DNA of 64,000 nt from Athripsodes cinereus (GCA_947579605.1 OX388306.1:4588001-4652000), one strand, 5' to 3'. Positions 23,336 through 33,580 are shown, numbered from the stretch's first letter. A program made the numbers and translations. The notes: generated by a model from the letters alone, not told the origin.

Positions 23336-23680
23336 GTGGTTTTTCGATCTCCTGCCTCTTACAGGACACTCAAAAACAGTAGAAATAGGTGGGAGTGATA
23401 TTCTTAGGCCGTCAACTCCACGGCGCTTGTTTCAGTTCCGGTGTTAGAAACTGCGAACTGTGTTTTTCGATTTCCTGCCTTTTACAGGACTCTCGAAAAT
23501 CTTACGAAAAGAGAGGGCATGATATTCTTTAAACCGTCCATGCCACGGCGATGTTTCAGTTCCGGTGTGTGAACTGTAAAAATGTATTTTTCGATTTCCT
23601 GCCTTTTACAGGACTCTCGAAAATCTTTCGAAAAGAGAGGGCATGATATTCTTTAAACCGTCCATGCCACGGCGAAACAT
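23336..23680. repeat. ~122-bp tandem repeat, about 2.8 units, inside the LARD-like element
   Basis: Units begin at about 23336, 23461 and 23584 with TTTTTCGATTTCCTGCCTTT + TACAGGACTCTCGAAAAT. They continue with GAGAGGGCATGATATTCTTT, CCGTCCATGCCACGGCG and GTTTCAGTTCCGGTGT. Units 2 and 3 are nearly identical, unit 1 is diverged. The first 45 bp resemble the TTTTACAGGACACTCGAAAA block of REP1. Confidence 0.85.
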
Positions 23681-23998
23681 CAGATGTCTTTACACGTTCA
23701 TCATTAAACTTCTCCCTTCACCTGCATCTACTGTTACTATTCTTCTTACAACAGTCGGGGTAATTATTATACCAATTGCTAGTTCTTTCCCCCCCCAACT
23801 ATGCTACCTATATTTCGACACCTATCACTCAAAATTACCTATGACATCACCTACTATCAATACCTAGATTACATCTCTAAAAAAAACAAGATATCGCTAT
23901 TCCTATCGCTAAGCAATGAATCACTAACTATCATACTACCCAAAACTATACATCCTATTGCTATTAAACACCTTCCACCTTGCCTCTGTTATCGTAGT

Positions 23999-24020
23999 AA
24001 GAGAGAGAGAAAGAAAGGAA
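23999..24020. repeat. Short purine microsatellite
   Basis: AGAGAGAGAGAAAGAAAGG; position is within the element interior close to the primer-binding side. Confidence 0.6.
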
Positions 24021-24080
24021 AAATTCCACAGCACGTGCTGATTGGGTTCGTGCTTGATCTAGCGTGCTAGATCAAGCAAT

Positions 24081-24099
24081 GCCGACACGATGGGCGCCA
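24081..24099 (-). other. tRNA primer-binding site of the LARD-like element
   Basis: The minus strand reads TGGCGCCCATCGTGTCGGC, three bases inside the LTR boundary at 24103. It starts with the TGG that pairs with tRNA CCA ends. TGGCGCCCA is the start typical of tRNA-Lys-type primer sites in many retroelements; the exact tRNA is not confirmed. Confidence 0.8.
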
Positions 24100-24102
24100 A
24101 TT

Positions 24103-27100
24103 TGATACGTACCTGCGTACTCTCCGCTGGTTACTCCCCTTTAGAATCCAGCCAGTGTCCAAAAACACAGCCTCCGGCTTAGCTCAGTCTTATCTCTTTA
24201 GGCGGAGGTGCAGGTCCCGATCAAAAGTATATGTACTTATTGGTTCGGTTTCTCTCTCTCTTTCTCTATTCTTGCCTTTTGGCTCTATGACAGAGGGATA
24301 AGTGGGGTGTCCTACTCTCTACTTAAATTAAAATCTTAATTTGGTATGACTCACGTTTATTGAGATATAAAAGCAAAAAAAAAAACAACATTTAACAAAA
24401 GAAAACCTAAGGCTATGTGTGTTACAACTAATTTTGTTATTCCTGATAATCAATCAATCAATAAATCAAATCAAAGAGAAAAAAAAAATAATTTCACCAT
24501 AAACATTTAGCAATAGGTTCACATTCATGCACATAGAATATTTATAGGTATACAGTATCAATTTGGCACATGCACATCTTAGAATATATTATAGTATCAA
24601 CTTAGGGAAACAATTGTTCCCTTTCGCTGAATATTTATAGGTATACAAATTTGCATTTTATTGATTAACCATAGTAATGACATTACTATCCTGGACAACT
24701 CAGGATTTCACTGTTTTGCGAAAAATCACCGCAAGGGCACACATATATTATCATTCAATATATTAGGTCTTATATTAATTACTCTACTCCCAGATACCCT
24801 GATTTGTTGCAATACAAAAAAAATCAAAAAAAAAAAAAATAAAAGGGTTGAAGTCAAATTATGATTGATCCCTACTTATCAGAGACAATTGAAACAGAAA
24901 AACTCAAATCGTCATAGAAAATTTCAATATTTAAGTTGTACTGTATAATATGTAAAAATTGTTTATTTGTATTAATAAAATAGAATACAAAAAAATAAAC
25001 TCTATTCACAACCACCTTAGGATTCGTTACGTGAATTAAATAACTCCCAACTTATCGCTAGGTACATATTCAGTTAATATTGGGTATTGCATAATTTCAT
25101 AAAAAATAAAAATCAAATAAAAAAAAAAACTAAAACCAAGTGAAAACAAAACAAAAACCACTTTCTTCCTTGTCTACCCTTCCTATTTCGTTCCAGCGAT
25201 TTCTCTACCCCAATACCTGACTATCATGTCTATATAAGATATCAATATTCTTACGGCTGTCCGACGGGAAAGGCCTTCTGGGATGATTCCACGTTTCTGG
25301 TCGTTCCTATTCCCACAATCCAGTTGGTAACGTTCCTTCAGTCACGACACAACGATTCACTTGTTGGACGTCCACGCCCTCAGCTTTGTGTTCATATAAC
25401 AATGTTCTATAACACCTACACCAGTCTATGCGAAAGATGACAGCTTGCCTGAATTTAGCTGATTAAATAACTTCACAATATCGTTTCAACCTGTGAGTAG
25501 AAACGATATTATTTCTATCACGATTGTCCAGGGAGTTTCAGATACCGATTTAGGTACTATTATTAAAACACTGCGCTATTTACCTTTAGTAGGTAGATAC
25601 AAAAAATCACAAATAAAGTCATTAATTCTCCTCCGGTCACAATTCTAAAGTCTGATTTAATTTAATTATTATTATTACCAATATAATTATCTATCACCAA
25701 TTTCTCACTCAACAGATACGTCCTGTTCTCACCTCGATTTACAGAAAGTCACGAAGGAATTAATGATTTCTCCCCCCGATCACAATTATATAATCCGACT
25801 CGTTTGCGTGTATTTAATTTAATTATTATTACCAGTAATTATCTATCACCAATTATTCACTCGCAGAATGTTTTTACTAGTTCGATGGAGTAGCACTATC
25901 ACAAAAATTATCTTCTAAGTCAAAAAAAAAAAAAAAAACATGTAGATATATTTAATCGATATCAAAAATAAAACTGACTATCTACACTGACAATGATCTT
26001 CCACCAAAGCAATACGGCTTTTCTCTAGTCAGATCGACAACAGACGCGCGACCTCTTGACCGTTTTCTCTCTCGAAAGCGAAATTCGGAATCTGACTAAG
26101 GAATCGCTGTGCAATGATTTTTATTAACTCATCTATCGATCTCCTACCCAAATCACGGACAAAAAAATCTTATGTAACCGCCCTTAACCCATAATGTCAT
26201 TGGTCCGTCATTATCCAATTAACGCTTCGCATTCGTTGACATCTGGATTGTTACCGATAGCCCGTTTCCAGGGTCGGTCCCCCAATGTAAGGCACGCTTT
26301 GCTCTTGCCCCGTGCGGGAATAAAATAGTGCGAAAAAATTAAAACCTCGTTATTTCAATACTTAACACATATCTCCTCCGAATGTCGCGGCAGCTATGTT
26401 ATAAGTTAATTTCTTCTACCATTGCCCTTTGACATTATTACCGGATACCTACTTCGTCTAATTTCCATTTTCAATTTGAATCGACATAAGGAATGTACGA
26501 GGGTCATTTTAATGAAACGATTACGTGGTTATTTTTTTTGTTTATTCACTTTTCCTAAAGAAACGTCTTTCTTACTTCTGCCCGCGTCCATTTCGTAATT
26601 TTTCTTTTCTACCGACGGACCTGTTTTTCGGTTTCGGAATCATATGTTCCTGGAAGAGCTGCGATTTTTGACCCCGCCCTGCTTCGACACACCCCATGTA
26701 TTGTTCATAGCGCCAGGGCGGCAATTTCACAGTGGCCCAACTTACGAGTCGGATTCATTTCGATTTTCAACTTTATTTATTCCAGACCGATTTCTCTCAT
26801 AACCGCTCCAAGCTTTCAGGAGCAGTCGTTGTTCACCCTCTCCACGCTTAAGGTAACCCCTAGGGAGGAAATATCTTAGTGATTCGAAAAACAATGCCCC
26901 CCGCTTCGAAATTAATTTACCCCTTTACTGATCTGCTTATTCGAACAGACAATTTACATATGATAACTCGCGATCTCACCCTTTTTTTCCATTTTTTTAT
27001 ATCCGGAGTTATTTCACGATTCTTTTCTCCCACTACCAAATTCGATACGCCACTGTTACCATAAATCTTCAGTTTAATGGCCTCGATGTGTGGCCTTCGT

Positions 27101-27410
27101 TCAAAATTCCCCGAAAGGGTATTTTTTGTTGGTCTATTTTTAGCATGAATTTTGGTAGCTGTCTAATTTGATATTTATGACCGGACCAAGTCCAAAATTT
27201 GGACTATATAAAAAAAATACACGGATCAAATTTGCTTCTTAAAATTAAATGACATCCTCTGAATTTATTACTTCCTAAACAAAGACGGAAACTTCCTCTC
27301 GTCTACATTCCCACGATTGAGAATCTATCCCTACATACTTATTGTCCAGCATGTGTCTCAAACCCATCATCTTCGAATGCTGAAATTTGTCAACTATTTC
27401 CTACATAACA
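24103..27410 (-). repeat. 5' LTR (element orientation) of the LARD-like element
   Basis: 3308 bp, matching 17504-20810 apart from one A in the homopolymer near 24830. It would hold the element's promoter on the minus strand; no core motif is convincing by eye. Confidence 0.92.
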
Positions 27411-27414
27411 CCTT

Positions 27415-27897
27415 CTTTGTGACGACAATATAAACCTAAAGCTGAGACAAAGAATGGTCAAATGTTATGTATGGTCGGTCTTACTTTACGGTGTAGAGGC
27501 GTGGACTCTTAAAGTTAATATAATTAACCGCCTTGAAGCGTTTGAAATGTGGATCCACCGTAGAATGCTAAGAATATCCTGGACCGATATGATAACAAAC
27601 ATTGATGTTTTACGTAGAGCCAATGTAAATAGAGAATTGTTCACCACTATTAAGCTCCGTAAAATATCATATTTTGGCCATGTAATGAGAGGTAGCAAGT
27701 ACACTATACTCCAGCTCGTCATGAAGGGGAAGATCGAGGGCCGCAGAGGGGTTGGCAGAAGACAGCTCTCCTGGCTTCGAAACATTCGACAGTGGACCGG
27801 TGTCAGAACCGTGGAGGAGCTGTTTCGCGCCACCCAGGACAGGGAAGCTTTCTCTCAAATGGTCGTCAACGTCGGGGGGACCCGGCAAGACACATGA
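27415..27897 (+). pseudogene. C-terminal part of the interrupted LINE polyprotein
   Basis: Continues the frame broken at 17503. It contains YVWSVLLYGVEAWTLK, LEAFEMWIHRRMLRISWTD, YFGHVMRGSKYTILQLVMKG and ATQDREAFSQMVVNVGGT, ending TGA at 27895-27897. This is the common C-terminal domain of RTE-like insect LINE proteins. A (GAA)n tail follows to 27908. Confidence 0.9.
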
Positions 27898-27921
27898 AGA
27901 AGAAGAAGATACCTATGAATA

Positions 27922-28439
27922 AATCTAATGTGTCACTTGTGCGTTTATGTGAAAATGCTTTTTATATTTCTTAATGTAGATAAATGCATGTTTTCAGGGC
28001 ATATATTTTTTTAGAATCGTGTTAATTGGAATCTGTGTTGTTGATTTTCCCGCAAATTTTAATTTAAAGTTCCATTACACGGCCTTTTCACGTTGCGAAC
28101 TTTTTGTATTAAAAAAAGTTCATTCATTAAAGTAATTGGAAAGCTCTCTCCGGGATTTCCATTTCAGTTTTGTAGTTGAATTGAAATTTCGATTGCCAAA
28201 ACAAAGTTTGTCCAAAAAGTTTTTATTATTTTTTTTAAATTATAATATTGATTGAAAATGTCAACCTTTTTTACCGCTCAAACTGAATACACAAAATTAC
28301 TTAATATGCAAACGACTCTGATTGACTAGCAATTGTTTACGAAACAAAAAACAGTGTCAATTAACAAAGACAATTTTTTCTCTTTCTCTTATCGAATAAA
28401 ACAGACTTTTTTATTCATCATTTTTATGCTTTTTTGCAA
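27922..28439. other. No recognised feature
   Basis: AT-rich DNA with moderate A/T runs. No coding or element boundary seen. Confidence 0.5.
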
Positions 28440-28645
28440 GTTTTTGAGTATCGTGTAAAAAGCAAGTAGTCATGATGGGCAATTTATTGAACATGAATAA
28501 GGCAATCAAGTCATGAAAAGTACACGTATTCGACCCATTTTGGATATCTTATCTTTGGGATAGTAAGGATAACTTGTTTATTTTTTACATGCAGTTATTT
28601 CACTTGCTACTCCATTTATAGGAAATTCTATAAAGGTAAAGGAAA
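28440..28645 (+). repeat. REP1 dispersed repeat, diverged copy
   Basis: TTTTTGAGTATCGTGTAAAA, CAAGTAGTCATGATGGGCAA, TTGGATATCTTATCTTTGGG and ACTTGCTACTCCATTTATAG follow the family order. Confidence 0.5.
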
Positions 28646-28659
28646 ATAGATTTTTTTTC

Positions 28660-28735
28660 TTCTCCAATGGCGTTTCTTTTATCTCTCCCTACCTCACCTA
28701 GGACAAGGCGTGAGGTTATAGATAACGAGGAGGCA
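28660..28735 (+). repeat. Short dispersed repeat, pair with 41695-41768
   Basis: TCCAATGGCGTTTCTTTTAT, CTCTCCCTACCTCACCTAGG and AAGGCGTGAGGTTATAGA match the reverse complement of 41695-41768. Confidence 0.6.
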
Positions 28736-29469
28736 TATTAACCTATCTTTACATACTTCTTTTGCTTCTTCCACATTCATGAAATTTCTTATACATATGT
28801 CCAAGAGAATTCGATTTATCCCGCAAAGTTGTCCAAATTAAAAAATATAAATAAAATCCCAAATTCTACACTAAACAAATCTAACAATTCACAGAAAAAG
28901 GGTTGGAGATTAATACTTTGCCGGGATACTCCCCTATACAATATTTTACAACTTTCATTTTTATAAGTTAGATTATGCTTAGGTTCACAAGAAAGAGGAT
29001 TGATCTGAGTTAAGCTTAAACCACTATTCAACCAAAATCTCCTCATTTTGCCAGTTTTTGATTAATATTCCTCCATCAACATTATTCACCTCAAGATATA
29101 GATTTATTACACCATAATTTATTTTCTGGGCCTATAAAATTCATCATTTACATCTCCGTACGATAAGACTATAATAATAATAATAGTGCTTGGTGAATAT
29201 TCAGTGAGAAAAAACTTCAGACTCGAACTTTCAATTTGTGCTTTTATGACAAAAGTTGATATGTCCGAAAAATGAAACTTTACTGGAAGACATTTCAAAG
29301 AGCATTGAAAGTATATTTAATAATTAGTTCCTCAAATAAAAACTTAAGTATATTTTTTTGTAAGTATCTATTTTTTTATAAACAACAAAATAGATGTCAA
29401 GAGACAGTATTATTAATTTTAGTGGCATTTAAAATGTGATAATTTCGCACCACGATTACTAGAAGCGAA
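28736..29469. other. No recognised feature
   Basis: Mixed AT-rich DNA. The minus-strand ORF at 28816-29046 has no family signal. Confidence 0.5.
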
Positions 29470-29551
29470 TTTTCTTACTGTGTTTTTAAATTATCATTTT
29501 TAATTTTAATTTTACGACCGGTTTCGACGCGTTAGTGTCATTGACGAGCAC
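29470..29551 (-). ncRNA. Degenerate hammerhead-ribozyme-like motif, copy 3
   Basis: On the minus strand GTGCTCGTCAAT, then stem arms GACAC and GCGTC (one mismatch) around TAAC, GAAA, CCGGTCG. Flanking sequence TTAATTTTAATTTTACGACC on the plus strand equals that of copy 1, so both are copies of one dispersed repeat. Confidence 0.5.
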
Positions 29552-29564
29552 TTTGAAAAATTTC

Positions 29565-29870
29565 AATTATTTAACTCACCGATAGTCTAGTGCCTATTTG
29601 AATAGGTATTAACTAGGTAGGTACGATGTGCATGGTACACATATATGTATATGTGAACTTCCTTTAGAAGTGTATGATATAGAGTTTCATCGCTTATGAG
29701 TCAACTCAAGGCTTGGTTGAGAGTATTCTTTAAGTCCGACTAACATTCCCAATCCTCTGTGTCATGCTTTTCAAGGAAGTTCACATATTATGTGTATACT
29801 ATTTTCAACATACCTACCTAGTTATTACCTATTCAAATAGGTTGACTATCGGTTAGTTGAATTAACTGAA
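29565..29870. mobile_element. ~300-bp MITE with ~55-bp inverted ends
   Basis: The left end TTAACTCACCGATAGTC, CCTATTTGAATAGGTATTAA, CTAGGTAGGTACG mirrors the right end CATACCTACCTAGTTATT, ACCTATTCAAATAGG, GACTATCGGTTAGTTGAAT. Inside, GTGAACTTCCTTTAGAAG and CAAGGAAGTTCACATATT make a second inner inverted pair. No ORF. A truncated relative is at 10070-10260, and CATAGTCAACCTATTTGAAT at about 331 is another trace. Superfamily unknown. Confidence 0.7.
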
Positions 29871-30066
29871 ATGATCAGTCAATAGTGGTTAGAAAATCAA
29901 ATATTATTTAACATTCTAGATGGATGGCATGTCTTATTGTAATTACAATAGATCAGCAATTGGACAAATTTAAAATTAAATTAAAAAGGGCAAATGTTTA
30001 GAATATTTACTATTTTTTTATTGTTTAATCAAATTTGGGTGCAGGTGACAAAATCAACCAAAAATA

Positions 30067-30337
30067 TCGATTGGAGAACCATGTCTACACAATGCAACGT
30101 TGTGCAAAGAACATGAGATCCCAAGAAGATGATTGCTTCTATGGTTTGCATAAAACGTCTCTCGATTGGTGGACCTTACATCGTGACAGTGAGAATGATG
30201 GAATTGGTGAACTTTGTCCATGGACACCGAAAGTGGTCACTTAAACCAGCCTAGAGCCAATTCGTTTACGTTGGGACGCCTTTCTCACTTCTTCCGATTA
30301 GATTTTGCACAATGTTGACACATGGTTCTCCAATCGA
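30067..30337. mobile_element. Small inverted-repeat element
   Basis: TCGATTGGAGAACCATGT at 30067 pairs with ACATGGTTCTCCAATCGA ending at 30337, and the repeat continues imperfectly as ACAATGCAACGTTGTGCAAA / TTTTGCACAATGTTGACA. The interior has a 69-codon ORF without recognisable domain. No clear target duplication could be read. Confidence 0.5.
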
Positions 30338-30769
30338 GATTTCTGATTGGTAAAAAGGACAATTTTTAAATATATTTAACCATTTTGTGATTAAACCACC
30401 TAAGTGGCTTGTAATAATATTATATGTCTACAGGAATACTAGCAGCTATAAGGGGTTGTTTGAAATATTTATTCAAACAGTATTCTAGTATTGTGCAAAC
30501 TGAGTTATATTTCAGTACCAATAGTTAGTTCTGTATTTAGCCGTTAAACAGTGACGGCGCTTTCAAATTATTAAACATCTTTTTTTAATATCATCTCACG
30601 TTATATCTCTAGTAGGGTAGATGAAGAGGAAACATACGTTCATTTAAAAACATGTATAATTTTATTCAGAATCATACGTCCCCTCTTTTTAAAGTTTTTT
30701 ATGAACTCAAATATTTTCCAAAACGCCCCTGCAACGTGCTTGTATCGTAAAGTGAACTTTTCAGAAATG
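30338..30769. other. No recognised feature
   Basis: AT-rich DNA without motif. Confidence 0.45.
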
Positions 30770-30990
30770 TAACTTGTCATATACTACTACATATACTACC
30801 CCATCACATATTTTACGAGTAGGGTAGCCAGCAGAACAACCGCATGCAATAAACATGTAAGCAGTCCTCTCCATGGCAACGAAATTAAGGCAACGAAAAT
30901 ATTTTCGAACACCTGTAATTTACAGGACACTCGAAAACTTACGAAAAAGAGTGGGAAACCAATTCTATCCCAGGTGCTCTACGGTTTTAT
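30770..30990 (-). repeat. REP1 dispersed repeat, near-complete reverse copy
   Basis: GAGTAGGGTAGCCAGCAGAA, CAGTCCTCTCCATGGCAACG, TTTACAGGACACTCGAAAAC, TTACGAAAAAGAGTGGGAAA and CCAGGTGCTCTACGG. One of the longer copies, with a short internal tandem (AAGGCAACGAAA). Confidence 0.7.
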
Positions 30991-31599
30991 AAAGCTATGC
31001 AGCGGAGAGATTATCATTGCGTCATATTTTACATCATTTTCACCACCACGGCACCGAACTAACAATCATCATTGAACATCGCGAGTATGTGCGAAACCAA
31101 TTTTTTTCTGGTTGCTCTATAGAATAAATTATAGGTACCCGAAATCCTCTGTTAAAGATCTGCACCAGACAGAATACTCGAAATCCTCTGTTAAAAACTG
31201 CACCTTTTTTTTGAAATTCCAACACTTCATGTTCAACCTCATTTCTTTCATTATTTTTACATAATGCATATTGAAATTATTTTTGGTTTGTATGAATGAT
31301 ACACCCCTCCCTTTAACAAAGAGTAATACCATGTATATCGAACGGTCTATTATTCACCCGTATTAAATTTATAATACTGAACCTTTGTCAGAAAATAGAA
31401 TTGCCTCCAGACTCCATACTGGGGTTGCTACAATGGAAGTCTTTGAAGCCTCTACCCTTTCAGAACGCGAAGGGGTTACTTTTGAAAGAAGTTTATTACT
31501 ACCAACTCTTCTTCACGGCCTGAACCGGATGAAATAAACATATAATAATATATACTTTTGTTAATAGTTCATTCTAAAAAGCTAATTATATTTTTTTGC
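30991..31599. other. No gene recognised; short local duplication
   Basis: TCCTCTGTTAAAGATCTGCA and TCGAAATCCTCTGTTAAAAA (about 31142-31200) form a local direct repeat. Otherwise nothing seen. Confidence 0.45.
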
Positions 31600-32060
31600 C
31601 TCAAGCCTGAGTGCTTGATGTTGTGGCCAATGCAGTTTGCTCATTGTTGATGAATCTTTTCAAAAAGTTTCTTCTTTTTGCCAACCTTTTTTTTCTTCCA
31701 TTCAACAATCTTGCTCATCTCGACTTCTAAGTGTAGTCCATTGTGGAATTTAGTCTTAAGATATCTTCTCACAGACCTTAAACCTGAAAAAAGTTCAAAA
31801 TTTTATGTGGGCTAGTTTCTTTGATCTGTTCTTGATCAGGGAAATGTGAGTCAATGTATTGTTTTGGCTCTTGTTTGCATAATTGGTTCACATTCTGTGG
31901 GTAGGTGCAATGGAAATTCATGTTCATTCATGCAGAATCTGCATTAGTACATGTTTGTTAGTTTCATTGTGCATAAAACTCTGTTAAAAATCGCTCAAAA
32001 CTTTCCTATATTTAAAATGTTCTGACCAATAGATCTTCATCCGACGTCTTCAGCATCACA
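31600..32060 (-). pseudogene. Degenerate LINE-B fragment (C-terminal region)
   Basis: 31605-31750 aligns with the LINE-B C-terminal block (plus-strand wording CTTGATGTTGTGGCCAATGC, TTGTTGATGAATCTTTTCAA). 32015-32055 aligns with its neighbour (TGACCAATAGATCTTCATCC). About 260 bp of unrelated DNA separates the two parts. Compare 40700-40850 for the better copy. No frame survives. Confidence 0.55.
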
Positions 32061-32089
32061 CAAAGTATAATATTAACATAAAATATGTA

Positions 32090-32322
32090 ACATTATGCAC
32101 AATTTAAACAGATCAATCCAGTTCTAAACTAAAATATGCATGAATTTTATATTATTGTTGGTTATAACACGACGATACAAATATATTCATTGCAGTTAAC
32201 GTTTAAACGTGTAACACTCAAACATAGGATAAATTGAAAAAGTCGCTTTTCATTTTGCCTAGGAAACCAGAAGACCTCGTAGTTTAAAAGCAAGAGTGTT
32301 TCATGTTTCACAGGTCGTCGAA
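32090..32322 (-). mobile_element. tRNA-derived SINE, family A, diverged reverse copy
   Basis: Plus-strand wording AACACGACGATACAAATATA, TTGAAAAAGTCGCTTTTCAT, TTTGCCTAGGAAACCAGAAG and AAAGCAAGAGTGTTTCATGT follows the order of the fuller copy at 36012-36250. Confidence 0.6.
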
Positions 32323-32532
32323 AATTAAAGAAACTAATTATTTTCCACGCACATAATTAGTTACTTTTTTTGTTAACTCTTTTTGCTTACTAGATAAAGT
32401 AAACATTTTTGTAATTTGTGTATGTTTGTCTGGAGACTTTCAAGACACTTAGTAGTGAAAAAAACTTGAGTAATTAATCCTCATTTAAATTTGTTTTGTA
32501 GAATCACCTTCCAAATAAAGGAACTCTTAGTT

Positions 32533-32755
32533 CGAAATAATAAAACAAATGTTTTATTCTACTAATGGTTTATTATGTGAGAGAGACGTCTTTCGTCTGA
32601 TGAGGACATTGTCAATCTCCTCATCAGACGAAATTGACAATGTCCTCATTAGACGAAAGACGTCTCTCTCACATAATAAACCATTAGTAGAATAAAACAT
32701 TTGTTTTATTATTTCGATATGGAATTCTACTACCTAAACACCGACACAGTGAACT
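32533..32755. repeat. 84-bp-arm palindrome of the PLE-like family, copy B, with tail
   Basis: Arms 32533-32616 and 32633-32716 pair at all but one position; loop 16 nt (CTCCTCATCAGACGAA). The module order is the same as copy A: ATTGACAATGTCCTCATTAG, ACGAAAGACGTC, AGTAGAATAAAACATTTG. The right tail GATATGGAATTCTACTACCT + AAACACCGACACAGTG equals copy A. A 10-nt word GAACTCTTAG stands on both sides (32521-32530 and about 32752-32761), a likely target duplication. Confidence 0.85.
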
Positions 32756-33096
32756 CTTAGTTGTTGAGTGTGATAAATGATTTCAAGGTTAGGCAAGACT
32801 TAATACTTTTTGGAGATTTCGCAACTTTTTAATAATTTGTTACCATGTAGTGATGTTATAAAAATTCCACTTTTAAAGTAATGCTAGTATTACTTTTTAA
32901 AAACAAGCTTAAAAGCCTCCAATTTATTAGTTCTATAAGATAATATCATTATTTTTGTAAAAAAAATACAACAATGATATTTCAAACAAATTGAGATGTC
33001 TATATTTAAAGCGTTTCTGCCATTGAGAAAAAAATTGTAGCCGGGTAGTTTGTTTCTCAAAATATTTTGTTGAAAAACTGTTCTCTTTATTTCTAG

Positions 33097-33291
33097 CATC
33101 GAGACACGCAGGAGACCCTTGCCGTTCTGGACAGGCTAGACTTAGACACTGAGAAACCATCTGATGAAGAAGTGGCAAGAAAATTTGGCTTTGAAGAGGA
33201 TTATTTCAAAGGAACAGTGTCGTGGTGGCAACATCTCAAACCGCAGATGTGGAGTCTATTCGATGAGCCTTATAGTTCGAATGCAGCCAAG
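33097..33291 (+). CDS. Shaw/Shawl: Exon of a Shaw/Shawl (Kv3-type) voltage-gated potassium channel
   Basis: A 195-bp, 65-codon exon, phase 0 at both ends. The acceptor is TTCTCTTTATTTCTAG|CAT and the donor AAG|GTAAGAA. It encodes [40 protein letters not shown] and [20 protein letters not shown] + SNAAK. In Shaw-type channels, HRDTQ and the W...KP..W.LFDEP.SS block form the cytosolic linker from the T1 tetramerisation domain to transmembrane segment S1. The channel gives slowly activating K+ current in neurons. Differences from canonical Shaw wording may mean the paralogue Shawl. The exon lies between a palindrome 340 bp upstream and a LINE relic 70 bp downstream. No other exon of the gene is recognised in the window. 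Confidence 0.85.
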
Positions 33292-33362
33292 GTAAGAATT
33301 TTGATTAATTTTGTTAACCTTTTTAAAGGTTTTCATTGACTTTTCATTGTTAGTAGTTGAGC

Positions 33363-33580
33363 AGAAAAAATCGGCTTATTTGGGGAACATTCCACGTGTT
33401 GAAAAATATATTCTACTGCATCTGATTTCAAAAGGCAAAACAGAAGTCAGGCGTGGTGTGGGAAGAAGGTGAATGGACAGGAATCCCAAGTGTAGAGGAA
33501 TTGTTGATGCTGGCACACGACAAAGAGGTCTACGTCAGGGTGTGATCACCGACGTTGGGCGGACCTAATGTGGCAATAAC
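33363..33580 (+). pseudogene. RTE-like LINE C-terminal relic next to the exon
   Basis: With frameshifts it reads about KKSAYLGNIPRVEKYILLHL, ISKGKTEVRRGVGRR and then TDVGRT, parallel to YFGHVMRGSKYTILQLVMKG and GKIEGRRGVGRR of the large LINE at 27.66-27.9 kb. It is much older than that copy. It starts about 70 bp after the splice donor at 33292. Confidence 0.7.

Larger units (their letters stand above)
17500..27414 (-). mobile_element. LARD-like non-autonomous LTR retrotransposon, 9.9 kb
   Basis: The element is 17504-27410. It has two 3.3-kb LTRs and a 3292-bp interior with no gag, protease, integrase or RT. A 4-bp duplication CCTT (17500-17503 and 27411-27414) marks insertion. On the minus strand the LTR starts TGTTATG and ends GTATCA. 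The tRNA primer site adjoins the 24103 boundary and a purine tract adjoins 20810, so the element is transcribed on the minus strand. It must borrow proteins from a relative. Large LTRs with a non-coding interior are the definition of LARDs, known best from plants. Confidence 0.9.
14667..27921 (+). mobile_element. Full-length RTE-like LINE, split by an LTR element
   Basis: LINE sequence occupies 14680-17503 and 27415-27908 (about 3.3 kb in total). It is flanked by an exact 13-bp duplication ATACCTATGAATA at 14667-14679 and 27909-27921. The 5' UTR (14680-15003) is GC-rich. One polyprotein with endonuclease and reverse transcriptase follows, then a (GAA)n end. Single-polyprotein layout, about 3.3 kb length and microsatellite tail fit the RTE group. 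Related 3' stubs lie at 33363-33580 and 63620-63821. Confidence 0.9.

Noticed and set aside
17504..27410. The 3.3-kb direct repeats as a segmental or assembly duplication
   Set aside because: TG...CA ends, CCTT duplication, primer site and purine tract at the right places are best explained by an LTR retrotransposon.
30035..30244. 69-codon ORF
   Set aside because: Lies inside a small inverted-repeat element and has no recognisable domain.
32581..32660. CTGATGAG in the palindrome as an intact hammerhead CUGAUGA box
   Set aside because: On that strand no GAAA and stem II partner follow at the required spacing; the more plausible module is on the opposite reading, with an altered box.
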